DNA from: Phyllobacterium trifolii
Lineage (GTDB): Bacteria > Pseudomonadota > Alphaproteobacteria > Rhizobiales > Rhizobiaceae
Assembly (NCBI RefSeq): GCF_014192095.1
Contig: NZ_JACHXN010000005.1
Span: 45,944-109,943 of the forward strand
Direction of reading: 5' to 3'
Length of the DNA stretch: 64,000 nucleotides
Shown here: one piece after another, positions 47,603 through 56,474 of the stretch
Layout: each line of letters opens with the position of its first letter
How positions within the stretch are numbered: the first letter of the stretch is position 1
Program-made: the position numbers and the translations under genes
The notes under the pieces: model-generated
The model's input: the letters and a program-made list of their open reading frames with translations, nothing else
The model's database searches: none
What the model was told of the DNA's origin: nothing

Positions 47603-50600
47603 TCACACCATCCGAACGAGCGCGTCGCGCATTGCGTCCGCCGGGATCTCGATCAGGTGCGGACCTTCGGTGAAGAGCAATGCAGCTTCCACAGTCTTCC
47701 CGGGATAAAGCGGTTCCAGCAATTGGCGGTAAAGGGCTAGCTGCGCGACATACGCCTCCGGAACCTTGGCGAGGTTAGTGGGGGGTGGGCGGTTTGTCTT
47801 GTAATCCACGATCAGCACCCGCTTTTCACCGGCTGCCAGCCTGTCGATCACACCCGAAACGGCGTGATCCTTGCCGCGCAGATGCAGTGTTCCCATGATC
47901 GCCACTTCCGCTAGCGAGCCCGATGCGAAAACAGGCGCATAGCGTGGATCATCTATAACGCCGAGGACCGATTGCAGAGCGTCTTGGATTTCTTGCCGGG
48001 GCCAGTCGAAGGCGGCGCGCGAAAGGTAGCGCTCCGCAGCGGGGACCCGTTGTTCGGCGGGCAAGTTCGGCAGGGTCTGCAACAGGGCGTGGATGACCGT
48101 TCCACGGCGGATCGCAAAAGATGGATCACCCCCATTTGCTGTCAATACTGGCGAGCCGGTCATCACGGGCGCTTCGTCATCCGGTTCGATCAAGACCGAG
48201 ACGCCCGATGGCGCAAGCGGTCTTGGCAGGCCAGCTTCTCGCGGCATGGGAGAGCGATACGCCGCAGGAAATGGTTCGGCATGCGCTTCGGAAGGCGTGG
48301 CAAGCTCATCGATCGGCGTGTGAGTGCGTTCCATCACGCGATAGCGCCTGGCGACCACAGTTTCTACAGGATGCTGGAATGGTTCGCTCAACTCACCTAG
48401 GGCGGCCTCGACCAGTCCATGCCAGGTTTCGGATGCCTGCCGTGATCCGCGATAACCGCAGACGATCAAGCGATCTTCGGCGCGCGTCATCCCCACATAG
48501 AGAAGCCGGCGATACTCTTCTTCGGCGCGAATTTTCAAATTATCGACGATTGTTCCCGTAAAGGCGGTTGCATAGCTTTTGCCAGGGACGAAAAGAAAAC
48601 CTGGACCTTGCCAGCCGTGTTGTTCCTGCAGCTTGAAAGAAAGCAAATTTGGCGTTCGCCCACCTGCCGATGCCGCACTGCCGGAATCGACCAGGAAAAC
48701 AATGGCCGCCTCCAGCCCCTTGGCTGCATGCACAGTCATGATGCGAACTTCATTGCGGCTCTGATCAAGTTCGCGTTTGATTTCGGGAGTTGCGGCGTCA
48801 AGCGTTTCAAGGAATGCCTGGAGTCCGGGGAGGCCGGTCTTTTCCGTTGCAACCGCATAGTTTTGAAACTCGTCTATGACATCGCCGGCTTCATGGCCGA
48901 GTCTTGCCAACAGATCGCGTCTGGCGCCTCCTGGCCCCAAAATCTCCGCATAGAACTCGAACACCGGTACGGTGTCGGCCCGATTGCGCCAATTCTGCAA
49001 TCGCTGCGCCGTTGCACTCACGATCAGATCATCGTCGGCACGCGCCTTCAGCCGTTGATAGAGTGTTTCATGTTCTGCCCGGCCATATGCGAGGTCAAAC
49101 AGCTGTTCATCATTCCACTTGAACAACGGGCTCTTCAACAGTGCTGCAAGCGACAGGTCGTCAGATGGCAGCAGCATGAACCGGCCAAGCGCCACCAGAT
49201 CCTTGATGGCAATGTGGTCCGTGAGCTTCAACCTGTCAGCGCCGGCAACCGGGACCTGCCGCCTCTTCAGCTCACGCGACAAAGCTGGCATGAACTGATC
49301 GCGCTTGCGCACCAGTACCATAATGTCTCGCGCTTCGAGACGCCGGCCCTGCCCCTCGATTACTTCGCCATTCTTTAGCCAGCTATCTATCGTCTTGGCG
49401 ATCTGCTCAGCGAGCCGGACAGGTGGAGCAGGCAGGCTGTCCACGGGCTTGCGCCAATCGTCTTCCTGGGGCGCGTTTTCAGGCGTGATCATGTCCCATA
49501 TCTGGACCTCGCCGGGATCATGATCGCGAATGGCCGTATGGACAGTCGGGCCATGTTCCCGTCCGAAGCCACGATTGGCCTCGGGCCGCGCAAAAACTTT
49601 ATCGACGGCAGACAAAACATCGGGGGCCGAGCGAAACGAGAAGTTGAGATTGACACGCTCAAAACTCAATTCAGATTGCCTGGTGTTCCTTTCGGTCTCC
49701 CTGCCATGCTTGGCAAAATCCTCAGGAATAGCGCCCTGAAATGAATAAATGGACTGCTTCTCGTCACCGACGGCAAACAGCGTGCGCCGGATGTCGCGGG
49801 CGGATTTGCCGGCAAAAAATTCCTCGCTGAGCAGACGGATGACACGCCATTGATTGGGGCTCGTATCCTGCGCCTCATCGACCAGAATATGGTCGATACC
49901 CTTGTCGAGCTTGTATTGTACCCATGGTCCAGCATCCTGACGCGACAGCAATCTCACCGTACGCACAATCAGATCGTCGAAATCGAGCAGACCATGCGTC
50001 TTTTTCATGTGCTGATAGCGGCCGATCAGATCGTCAATCAGAACCAAGGCGGAAAGGGTAAGGCGAAGCATGCGCCATTGCTTAAGACGGTCCAACCCCT
50101 GGAATACGCGTTGTGCCGCTTGATCGTAACGATCGATAAAATCCGGATAACGGTCAGTCACCCCCTTGGTTGCGATATAGGAACCGCTTTTGGGATCACC
50201 CGTCGCTTTCAGGAACGCCGCCCGCAGTGCTTCCTCGCGCTGGTCGACTTGTTCGTTGAACTTTGCATGAAGCAGAATCAACGCAAATTCTTGCGCCCGC
50301 GTTGCACTCTTTTGTATCTGCAGAATTCCGGACAACATCGGGTGATCGAATTCGTCCACCGGCCAAAGCGTTGACAGAATACTGTCTTCGGTCTCGTCGC
50401 CTTGGAAGCCGAAGTGCGAATAAAAAGCCTGGCGGCGCAGATCATCATAACCGACTTCGCCGATAAATTGTGTCAGATCATGCCGTTTGTTTACTGCTTC
50501 ATCGAGCAGTTGCTGCAGACCAAACTCTCCGGCGGCATCGAGCACATCGGCAAAAGCCGCGGCAAGCTCCGTGTTATGGTCAAGGCGCGCTGCCTGCAAA

Positions 50601-51100
50601 AGTTGGCGGCGCGCTTCGCCGACCAACGCCACCTGCATCATGTCGTCCATCAATTCGAAATGGCCCGCAATATTGGCCTCGAGGGGGAACTGATGGAGGA
50701 TAGCTTCACAAAAGGCGTGGATAGTCTGAATCTTGAGCCCGCCCGGCGTTTCCAGTGCCCGTGCAAACAGACGTCGCGCTTGCGCCAGCCGTCTCGGCCC
50801 GGGGCGACTGCCATCGATCTTCTCGATGGTCTCGGCTAACGCACCTTCGTCCAATGTTGCCCAATCGGACAATCGCGCAAAAACGCGGTTTTGCATGACC
50901 GCCGCCGCTGCCTTGGTATAGGTCAAGCAGAGAATCTTGGAAGGATCGGTTCCGTCGAGCAGTAGTCGAATGACGCGTTCGGTCAGTACATGCGTCTTCC
51001 CCGACCCGGCATTGGCCGAAACCCAGACGGAATCCTTCGGATCGGCCGCCTTGTTTTGATTGGCAATTGTTTCTCTCGGAATGTTGCGCGGCGTCTTCAT
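47603..51100 (-). CDS. addA: ATP-dependent helicase/nuclease AddA
   Basis: 1165-residue UvrD-type helicase with a C-terminal RecB-like nuclease, acting with AddB in double-strand break repair. Walker A is ANAGSGKT (29-36); motif II HILVDEAQDTSPNQW; motif VI LLYVGMTRAEDRLIV; nuclease motif VLIVDYKTNRPPP near residue 1095. Its ATG overlaps the addB stop (ATGA), so the two are translationally coupled. Confidence 0.97.
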   Translation of the reverse strand: MKTPRNIPRETIANQNKAADPKDSVWVSANAGSGKTHVLTERVIRLLLDGTDPSKILCLTYTKAAAAVMQNRVFARLSDWATLDEGALAETIEKIDGSRPGPRRLAQARRLFARALETPGGLKIQTIHAFCEAILHQFPLEANIAGHFELMDDMMQVALVGEARRQLLQAARLDHNTELAAAFADVLDAAGEFGLQQLLDEAVNKRHDLTQFIGEVGYDDLRRQAFYSHFGFQGDETEDSILSTLWPVDEFDHPMLSGILQIQKSATRAQEFALILLHAKFNEQVDQREEALRAAFLKATGDPKSGSYIATKGVTDRYPDFIDRYDQAAQRVFQGLDRLKQWRMLRLTLSALVLIDDLIGRYQHMKKTHGLLDFDDLIVRTVRLLSRQDAGPWVQYKLDKGIDHILVDEAQDTSPNQWRVIRLLSEEFFAGKSARDIRRTLFAVGDEKQSIYSFQGAIPEDFAKHGRETERNTRQSELSFERVNLNFSFRSAPDVLSAVDKVFARPEANRGFGREHGPTVHTAIRDHDPGEVQIWDMITPENAPQEDDWRKPVDSLPAPPVRLAEQIAKTIDSWLKNGEVIEGQGRRLEARDIMVLVRKRDQFMPALSRELKRRQVPVAGADRLKLTDHIAIKDLVALGRFMLLPSDDLSLAALLKSPLFKWNDEQLFDLAYGRAEHETLYQRLKARADDDLIVSATAQRLQNWRNRADTVPVFEFYAEILGPGGARRDLLARLGHEAGDVIDEFQNYAVATEKTGLPGLQAFLETLDAATPEIKRELDQSRNEVRIMTVHAAKGLEAAIVFLVDSGSAASAGGRTPNLLSFKLQEQHGWQGPGFLFVPGKSYATAFTGTIVDNLKIRAEEEYRRLLYVGMTRAEDRLIVCGYRGSRQASETWHGLVEAALGELSEPFQHPVETVVARRYRVMERTHTPIDELATPSEAHAEPFPAAYRSPMPREAGLPRPLAPSGVSVLIEPDDEAPVMTGSPVLTANGGDPSFAIRRGTVIHALLQTLPNLPAEQRVPAAERYLSRAAFDWPRQEIQDALQSVLGVIDDPRYAPVFASGSLAEVAIMGTLHLRGKDHAVSGVIDRLAAGEKRVLIVDYKTNRPPPTNLAKVPEAYVAQLALYRQLLEPLYPGKTVEAALLFTEGPHLIEIPADAMRDALVRMV

Positions 51101-54100
51101 TCGCCGTCACCGCTATCGTCAGTGCCGCCCGCCGACCATTCCAGCACACGTGCGAGATGATCGTAATCCCCGGTCAAATCGCTTTCCTTGAATGGCAGCG
51201 CCCGCGAAAGATAGCCTTTGTGCGGGTCGCGATAAGCGGTCAGCAACTCGGTCAGGCGGCGCCACGAAAGCTCGCCTAATTCTGGCGCGGACTTCTCGCT
51301 GCCGTTGGAGCCGCTACCAATCTTCAGGATCGATTCCGGATCAACCTTGCCGTTGGGACGAAGCCTTACATAAAGGAGGTCCGCAGCATCGCGAGCACCG
51401 ACTTCGTGGAAAGCACCACGCGCCAAAAGCGCTGCTTCGAGTGCAAGCTGCGGGGACAAAAGCACATGCGCCTGCCGCTTGGACGGTGTCGAACCCGTCT
51501 TGTAGTCGATAATCTCAGCCGAACCCTCGCGCCGGAGGTCAACGCGGTCAGCACGGCCCGAGAGCGTCACGCCGGTTGTTTCGACGGGGATCTTTCTTGA
51601 AGTGATTTCCGGATGACGTACCGCTATGAGGTGCGCGCGTTGCCGTTCCCATTGGAGGTATTCCGGAACCAGCGACTGAAATCGCGGCCACCACACCGCA
51701 TCGATTTCTTCCGGCAAGGCTACTTCATCGAAAAAACGCCGTCCGATTTCCAGAAGACGTGCGGATGCATCGTCGGTCTGCGGATCGACGCCCTGTGCAG
51801 TGAAATCTGCCAGGATATCGTGGAACAGCGATCCCCGCTCGGCGACATCGGGATCGCGGATCAGCGGTTCGATAGGGCGCAGGCGCAGGATGCGCCGGGC
51901 AAAGATCGCGTAAGGGTCGCGCCTGAGCGTCTCAATTTCCGTGACCGAGAAATGCTTTGGCCGCGCGCCTAAAGGTGGCTTGGGTTCGGGCCGCTTGACG
52001 AAATCTTCGTCCGGTCCAGTGTCGATCTCCCGCGCCCAGTTCAGGTATTTCGTACCCTGCATGCGCAATTCCGCGGTTGCAGTTTTGCCAAGGACGGTCT
52101 CGAGGCGCTGCAACCAGCGCGAAGCAACCGTCGGAGCGTTGGCGGCGCGCTGCGCCCGCGTGAGAATGACGCGGTTCATTCCCATCGCCATCTGGAAATC
52201 GTGGGCTGCAAGACCGGTGCGCCGTTCCGGTGGTTCAAGATTGATGATTGATTTCATTGGCCGCGACATGAAGGGATCATTGCGGGTTTTGCCCGGCCAT
52301 GACCCTTCGTTCAGACCGCCGATGACAACCGTATCGACTGTCTGCAAACGAGCTTCGAGTGCCCCCCAGATAAAGAGGCGGGGATGCGCACCGGCCTTAG
52401 GCTTGACGACCTCTCCCGCGACCAGCGCCTCGATCATCGACGGCCACTCGGAAGGCATGAACTCCAACCCTGCATCTGCCGATATCAAATTGCGCAGGAA
52501 GGCGGCGAACTGTTCACCAGCGGCGCCTGAATAGAGCGCCGCGATATTTCCTTGGTCGTCCCGTACCAGATTTTCCAGACTGGCGACGGTGGCGTGGATA
52601 ATCTCCGCGATCTCTACCGGGGCTTCTCTGGAAGCAAAGACCGCCAGTGGTTCCATACTTTGCGTGAGTGCGTCGCAGGTTATGCGGGCGGCCTCGATGT
52701 GCGCCACGGTAATTTGCCGGAGCCAAACGGGTTCAAATGGTGTTGTGCTCGCCTCCGAAAGGCGTTTTTCGAAGAAAGACCGGAGCCCGGCCAGTGTAGC
52801 CCGACCCGTACCTCCGCGAAGCGACACGAGTTCAATGGTTTCTGCAGCCTGCCTAACAGCGGAACGTTCGAGACCGAGCCGGGTCAATGGATGTTTGAGA
52901 AGCGCGAGCAGTGCGCCCGGATCGCCCGGATTGAAGACTATTTCCAGTGCTAGCCGCATCAATGTGGCTGGTTGCGTTTCACGCAGAGCATGCCCGCCGG
53001 AATCATCGGCCGCGATATTGAAGCGTGCAAGCTCAGTCGAGACACGCCGCGCAAGATCGCGATCCGCAGTGATCAAGGCTGCCGTCTTGCCTGGCTGGTT
53101 GATCGCATCACGCAAAGCAACAGCGACTGCGAGAGCTTCTTCCCGTTCATTCGCGGCTTCCACAAGCGCAATTGGTGCGATGGCAGCCAAGAACTTGCCA
53201 TCGCCACGGTCGATATCGGCCCAGGCTTCACTCGTGTCTGCGGGGCGCATCGCCTCGGCCAGCAAAGCCTCGCGCGCACGTTTTGACGCTGCGACGTCTC
53301 CCAACTGGATGACGTCCTGACGCAGAACGCCGAGCTGGCTCAATAGCTTTCTCAAACCATATTGCGGGTGACCGAAGATCGATGGACTATCGATAGTGTT
53401 TGCCAGAAGTTCCCAACTTGCAGCGTCCATATCACGATCGACGCCGGGCAGAACCAGAGCACCTTGTGGCAGGCGAGCGATGGTGGCGAGCAGCTGTGCG
53501 GTGGCGGGTATGGAACCGGTGGAACCGGCTGCGATAACCGGCCCGGCGGGCGGGCTGCGCAACAGACGCTCGGCTTCGAGTTCTATCAGCCGATTGCGAT
53601 GTGCGGCAGGATTGGATCGATGCCGGCTGGCAAGAACATCGGGCCAAAGACTGGTGACTATCCCCAGGAAGTCGAGAGTTACCTGCCACCAGTTCGGCAG
53701 ATCCTCCGACACAATGTTGGAAAGCGTCGACCAGCCCATGGCTTCGGTCTCAACCTGATCCATCAAGCTTGCAAGATCGCGCGCCAGCCAGATTGCATCG
53801 GCCGTCGTAGCCGGGATCGCGATCTCTTCGTTACCGAAAAGTGCGCGGACGTGATCGGGCAGGCGTTCGCGCCAAGGCCTCACCAGCCGCGCGAGTAGCA
53901 GCAAGCGTTCTGTCGAGCCTATCGGTGGTAGGAGATCGAAAAAAGCATCCGATCCCATATCGAACATTGCCGCATCTTCATCCACATCACCGAGCGGCCG
54001 GATGACGGGAAGGATAGCAGACCTGGCTGGGCTCGTTTCGACCAGCAAGGAGCGAAGGGTGCGTGCAGCGCGCCGTGTCGGCACGTAGATGGTTGCCTGC

Positions 54101-54237
54101 GCCAGCGCCATGGGATCCGACGCATCGGCCGGATAACCTGGTACAAGCGTGCCCGATCGCAGCGCATCAACAAGAGCGGGCAGAAACGGAATGCCCGGTG
54201 CTATGGAGAATATGCGCGAATGCCCGTGCTCAACCAT
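51097..54237 (-). CDS. addB: Double-strand break repair protein AddB
   Basis: 1046 residues from ATG 54237 (MVEHGHSRIFSIAPGIPFLP). The C-terminal nuclease motif is EIIDYKTGSTPSKRQ. The N-terminal Walker A of Bacillus AddB is not present (APGIPFLPAL instead), and the cysteines of the iron-sulfur site are not seen, as expected for the alphaproteobacterial type. It overlaps the MurU-like gene by 8 bases at its start and addA by 4 at its end. Confidence 0.95.
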   Translation of the reverse strand: MVEHGHSRIFSIAPGIPFLPALVDALRSGTLVPGYPADASDPMALAQATIYVPTRRAARTLRSLLVETSPARSAILPVIRPLGDVDEDAAMFDMGSDAFFDLLPPIGSTERLLLLARLVRPWRERLPDHVRALFGNEEIAIPATTADAIWLARDLASLMDQVETEAMGWSTLSNIVSEDLPNWWQVTLDFLGIVTSLWPDVLASRHRSNPAAHRNRLIELEAERLLRSPPAGPVIAAGSTGSIPATAQLLATIARLPQGALVLPGVDRDMDAASWELLANTIDSPSIFGHPQYGLRKLLSQLGVLRQDVIQLGDVAASKRAREALLAEAMRPADTSEAWADIDRGDGKFLAAIAPIALVEAANEREEALAVAVALRDAINQPGKTAALITADRDLARRVSTELARFNIAADDSGGHALRETQPATLMRLALEIVFNPGDPGALLALLKHPLTRLGLERSAVRQAAETIELVSLRGGTGRATLAGLRSFFEKRLSEASTTPFEPVWLRQITVAHIEAARITCDALTQSMEPLAVFASREAPVEIAEIIHATVASLENLVRDDQGNIAALYSGAAGEQFAAFLRNLISADAGLEFMPSEWPSMIEALVAGEVVKPKAGAHPRLFIWGALEARLQTVDTVVIGGLNEGSWPGKTRNDPFMSRPMKSIINLEPPERRTGLAAHDFQMAMGMNRVILTRAQRAANAPTVASRWLQRLETVLGKTATAELRMQGTKYLNWAREIDTGPDEDFVKRPEPKPPLGARPKHFSVTEIETLRRDPYAIFARRILRLRPIEPLIRDPDVAERGSLFHDILADFTAQGVDPQTDDASARLLEIGRRFFDEVALPEEIDAVWWPRFQSLVPEYLQWERQRAHLIAVRHPEITSRKIPVETTGVTLSGRADRVDLRREGSAEIIDYKTGSTPSKRQAHVLLSPQLALEAALLARGAFHEVGARDAADLLYVRLRPNGKVDPESILKIGSGSNGSEKSAPELGELSWRRLTELLTAYRDPHKGYLSRALPFKESDLTGDYDHLARVLEWSAGGTDDSGDGE

Positions 54238-54955
54238 CGACCGTCTGTCTGGCGATGGCGGCTTCCGCCTCGCCAATCGCATCAGGTGTTCCGACCGTCA
54301 GCCACAAGCCCTCCATCCGCCGGCCATAAAGCCTGCCTGTCGCGATCGCCGCATCAAAATAGCGATTGAGCGATGCCTTGCCCGCCACAGCGCCTGCGAA
54401 AATCCGTGGATGGATAATGGCTGCCCCGGCATAAATATTGGGCGACGTTTCGCCGAGTCCGAGGCGGCGCAGGCGACCATCGTTGTCCATGTGGAAATCA
54501 CCGCGCCCATCATAGCCGGTGGCCTGATCCTTTGCCGCAATCATCAGCAGAATATCCATGCGCGCATCATCCCATCCTTCGGCCAACAGGACAAGATTGG
54601 GCTTCGGTCCATCCACCCAAAAAGTGTCGGCGTTGACCACATAGAAGGGATCGAAGCCGATCTTTGGAAGAGCGTTGATGATACCACCGGCGGAATCGAG
54701 CAGTTCATTGCGCTCGTCCGAAATGACAATCGCTGGAGTTCTCCGCTTGGCCAGATGTGCATCAACCTGATCGGCAAGATAGTGGACGTTGACGATAGCT
54801 CGCTCAACGCCCACATTTTCAAGCGCTTCGAGTCCCCAATCGATTAATGGTTTGCCGGCTACTTTTACCAGTGGTTTTGGCGTCGTATCAGTAATTGGAG
54901 CCATACGCTTGCCAAGGCCGGCCGCCAGAACCATTGCCGTATGCAGACCTGCCAT
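54230..54955 (-). CDS. murU: Nucleotidyltransferase, MurNAc-1-phosphate uridylyltransferase (MurU)-like
   Basis: 241 residues. The nucleotide site is AMVLAAGLGKRMAPITDTTPKP, then FYVVNADTFW with the metal-binding Asp. In Pseudomonas and Caulobacter, MurU makes UDP-MurNAc from MurNAc-1-phosphate, the product of the sugar kinase AmgK, in peptidoglycan recycling. Here the preceding gene carries an AmgK-like kinase domain, which supports MurU. It starts 3 nt after that gene's stop and overlaps addB. Confidence 0.85.
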   Translation of the reverse strand: MAGLHTAMVLAAGLGKRMAPITDTTPKPLVKVAGKPLIDWGLEALENVGVERAIVNVHYLADQVDAHLAKRRTPAIVISDERNELLDSAGGIINALPKIGFDPFYVVNADTFWVDGPKPNLVLLAEGWDDARMDILLMIAAKDQATGYDGRGDFHMDNDGRLRRLGLGETSPNIYAGAAIIHPRIFAGAVAGKASLNRYFDAAIATGRLYGRRMEGLWLTVGTPDAIGEAEAAIARQTVDG

Positions 54956-54958
54956 CAA

Positions 54959-56467
54959 TCAAATCTCCGAAGAAAGTATTCCCGCCTTCTCGCACCATTG
55001 CTTGACCGGCGCCAGTGCGGGATGAACGATAACGCGATTAAGGTAGGACCGGATACGCGGCAGATGCTTCAGATAAAAAGACTTGCCGTCTCGCTCGTCG
55101 AGCCGGACGAAAATACCGAGTATCTTGGCATTGCGCTGTGCCGCCATGATAGCGAACGCCTTGCGAAACAAAGTTTCGTCGAAACCGGGATCAGCCGAGC
55201 GCCGTTCGTCGATATAGGCGCCCAGCAAATGATCCTGTATGTCCGGGGCAATAGTGACACGCGCATCGAAGATCAATGATGCAACGTCATAGGCTGACGG
55301 TCCAATCATGGCGTCCTGAAAGTCAATAAGTCCGACACGATTGATACCCGTTTCGTTTTCGCGCCATAGGATGTTGGGTGAGTGAACATCGCGCAGGAGA
55401 AGGCTTTTCTCCGTATTGCTTAGTTGACTGAATACTTTGTCCCATGCGGCCACAAATTCTGCTTTTTGGTCGAGTCCGAGCGCTGCTCCACTTATCCGCG
55501 GCACATACCAATCGGACAGAAGCTCGACCTCGATCATCATGGCATCGCGATCGAAATCGTGGATATGATGGGAAATGCCTGCGCCTAAATTAATATCCTT
55601 GGACCAGGAATGCTGGTGCAGGCTTGCCAGCAAGCGAACCGTTGCTTCATATCGTTCGAGGATTGGAGCGCCTTCGCCATCCAGTATCCCATCGCTGCCA
55701 AGATTTTCGAGGATCAGAAAACCGTTCTCCAAGTCCTCTGCGGCGATTTTCGGCACCGTGAAGCCGCGTGATGTGAGCAGCCTGTCAAGTGCGACAAACG
55801 CAGTCACGGATTGGGAAAGGTGGGCGATTTGCATATAGGTCTTGCCGTTGCGAAGGACCGGACCACCTGGATTGTAGGGTGAATTCATGAGGATAAACGG
55901 ACGCCCCTGGCCCATTGCAATGGTTTCGTAACCCCGGGCTGAAGCGTCGCCAAGCAGATAGCGCCGCTCAGCCGTGGCGAATCCTTCTTTGGCGAGAAAC
56001 TCGCGAATCGCTAGGGAGCGTTGCAGCCGCGCCAATGCAGCCGGTTCGCCCTCGATCAATGCCTTCCGGCCGTCGCCGTCATTCACAAGCGTCACCTTCA
56101 AGCTGGACGCTGATAATGCACCCCTCGCCTGTTCCGGCCACTCTACCACAACGACACCATCCTCCAGGGCTTCATCAAGACCGAGCTCGTCCACCTCATC
56201 GGCAGAAGCCAGCCGAAAAAGATCGCCATGACTTACTGGCAGTCGCAACTCCGGATAGGACTGCACTATGGTGAAGGTCGGGCTCGGCACCTCATAAAGA
56301 TTGTCATCGGCGATGGTGCGTATCAGTCCCCGTGCGAGCGTCGACTTGCCGGCGCCGAGATCTCCGGACAACGTGACGAGATCACCCTTGCGCAATGCCA
56401 GTGCCAGATCCTGGCCAAGCCTCGTCGTATCCTCGGGTGTTGCAAGCTGAATGAAGATTGATGTCAT
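54959..56467 (-). CDS. tsaE: Bifunctional TsaE / aminoglycoside-phosphotransferase-family kinase (AmgK-like) fusion
   Basis: 502 residues in two parts. Residues about 1-150 are TsaE (YjeE): LSGDLGAGKSTLARGLI is Walker A and SPTFTIVQSY and HGDLFRLASADEVDELGL follow; TsaE is the ATPase of the t6A tRNA-modification complex. Residues about 165-502 are a choline/aminoglycoside kinase-type domain, with catalytic LLRDVHSPNILW and metal-binding LIDFQDAMIGPSAYD, like AmgK, which phosphorylates MurNAc and GlcNAc. The ATG at 56467 begins MTSIFIQLATPEDTTRLG; the long open stretch upstream overlaps the kinase gene and is not coding. Such fusions are known in Rhizobiales. Confidence 0.9.
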   Translation of the reverse strand: MTSIFIQLATPEDTTRLGQDLALALRKGDLVTLSGDLGAGKSTLARGLIRTIADDNLYEVPSPTFTIVQSYPELRLPVSHGDLFRLASADEVDELGLDEALEDGVVVVEWPEQARGALSASSLKVTLVNDGDGRKALIEGEPAALARLQRSLAIREFLAKEGFATAERRYLLGDASARGYETIAMGQGRPFILMNSPYNPGGPVLRNGKTYMQIAHLSQSVTAFVALDRLLTSRGFTVPKIAAEDLENGFLILENLGSDGILDGEGAPILERYEATVRLLASLHQHSWSKDINLGAGISHHIHDFDRDAMMIEVELLSDWYVPRISGAALGLDQKAEFVAAWDKVFSQLSNTEKSLLLRDVHSPNILWRENETGINRVGLIDFQDAMIGPSAYDVASLIFDARVTIAPDIQDHLLGAYIDERRSADPGFDETLFRKAFAIMAAQRNAKILGIFVRLDERDGKSFYLKHLPRIRSYLNRVIVHPALAPVKQWCEKAGILSSEI

Positions 56468-56474
56468 GGAGTGT

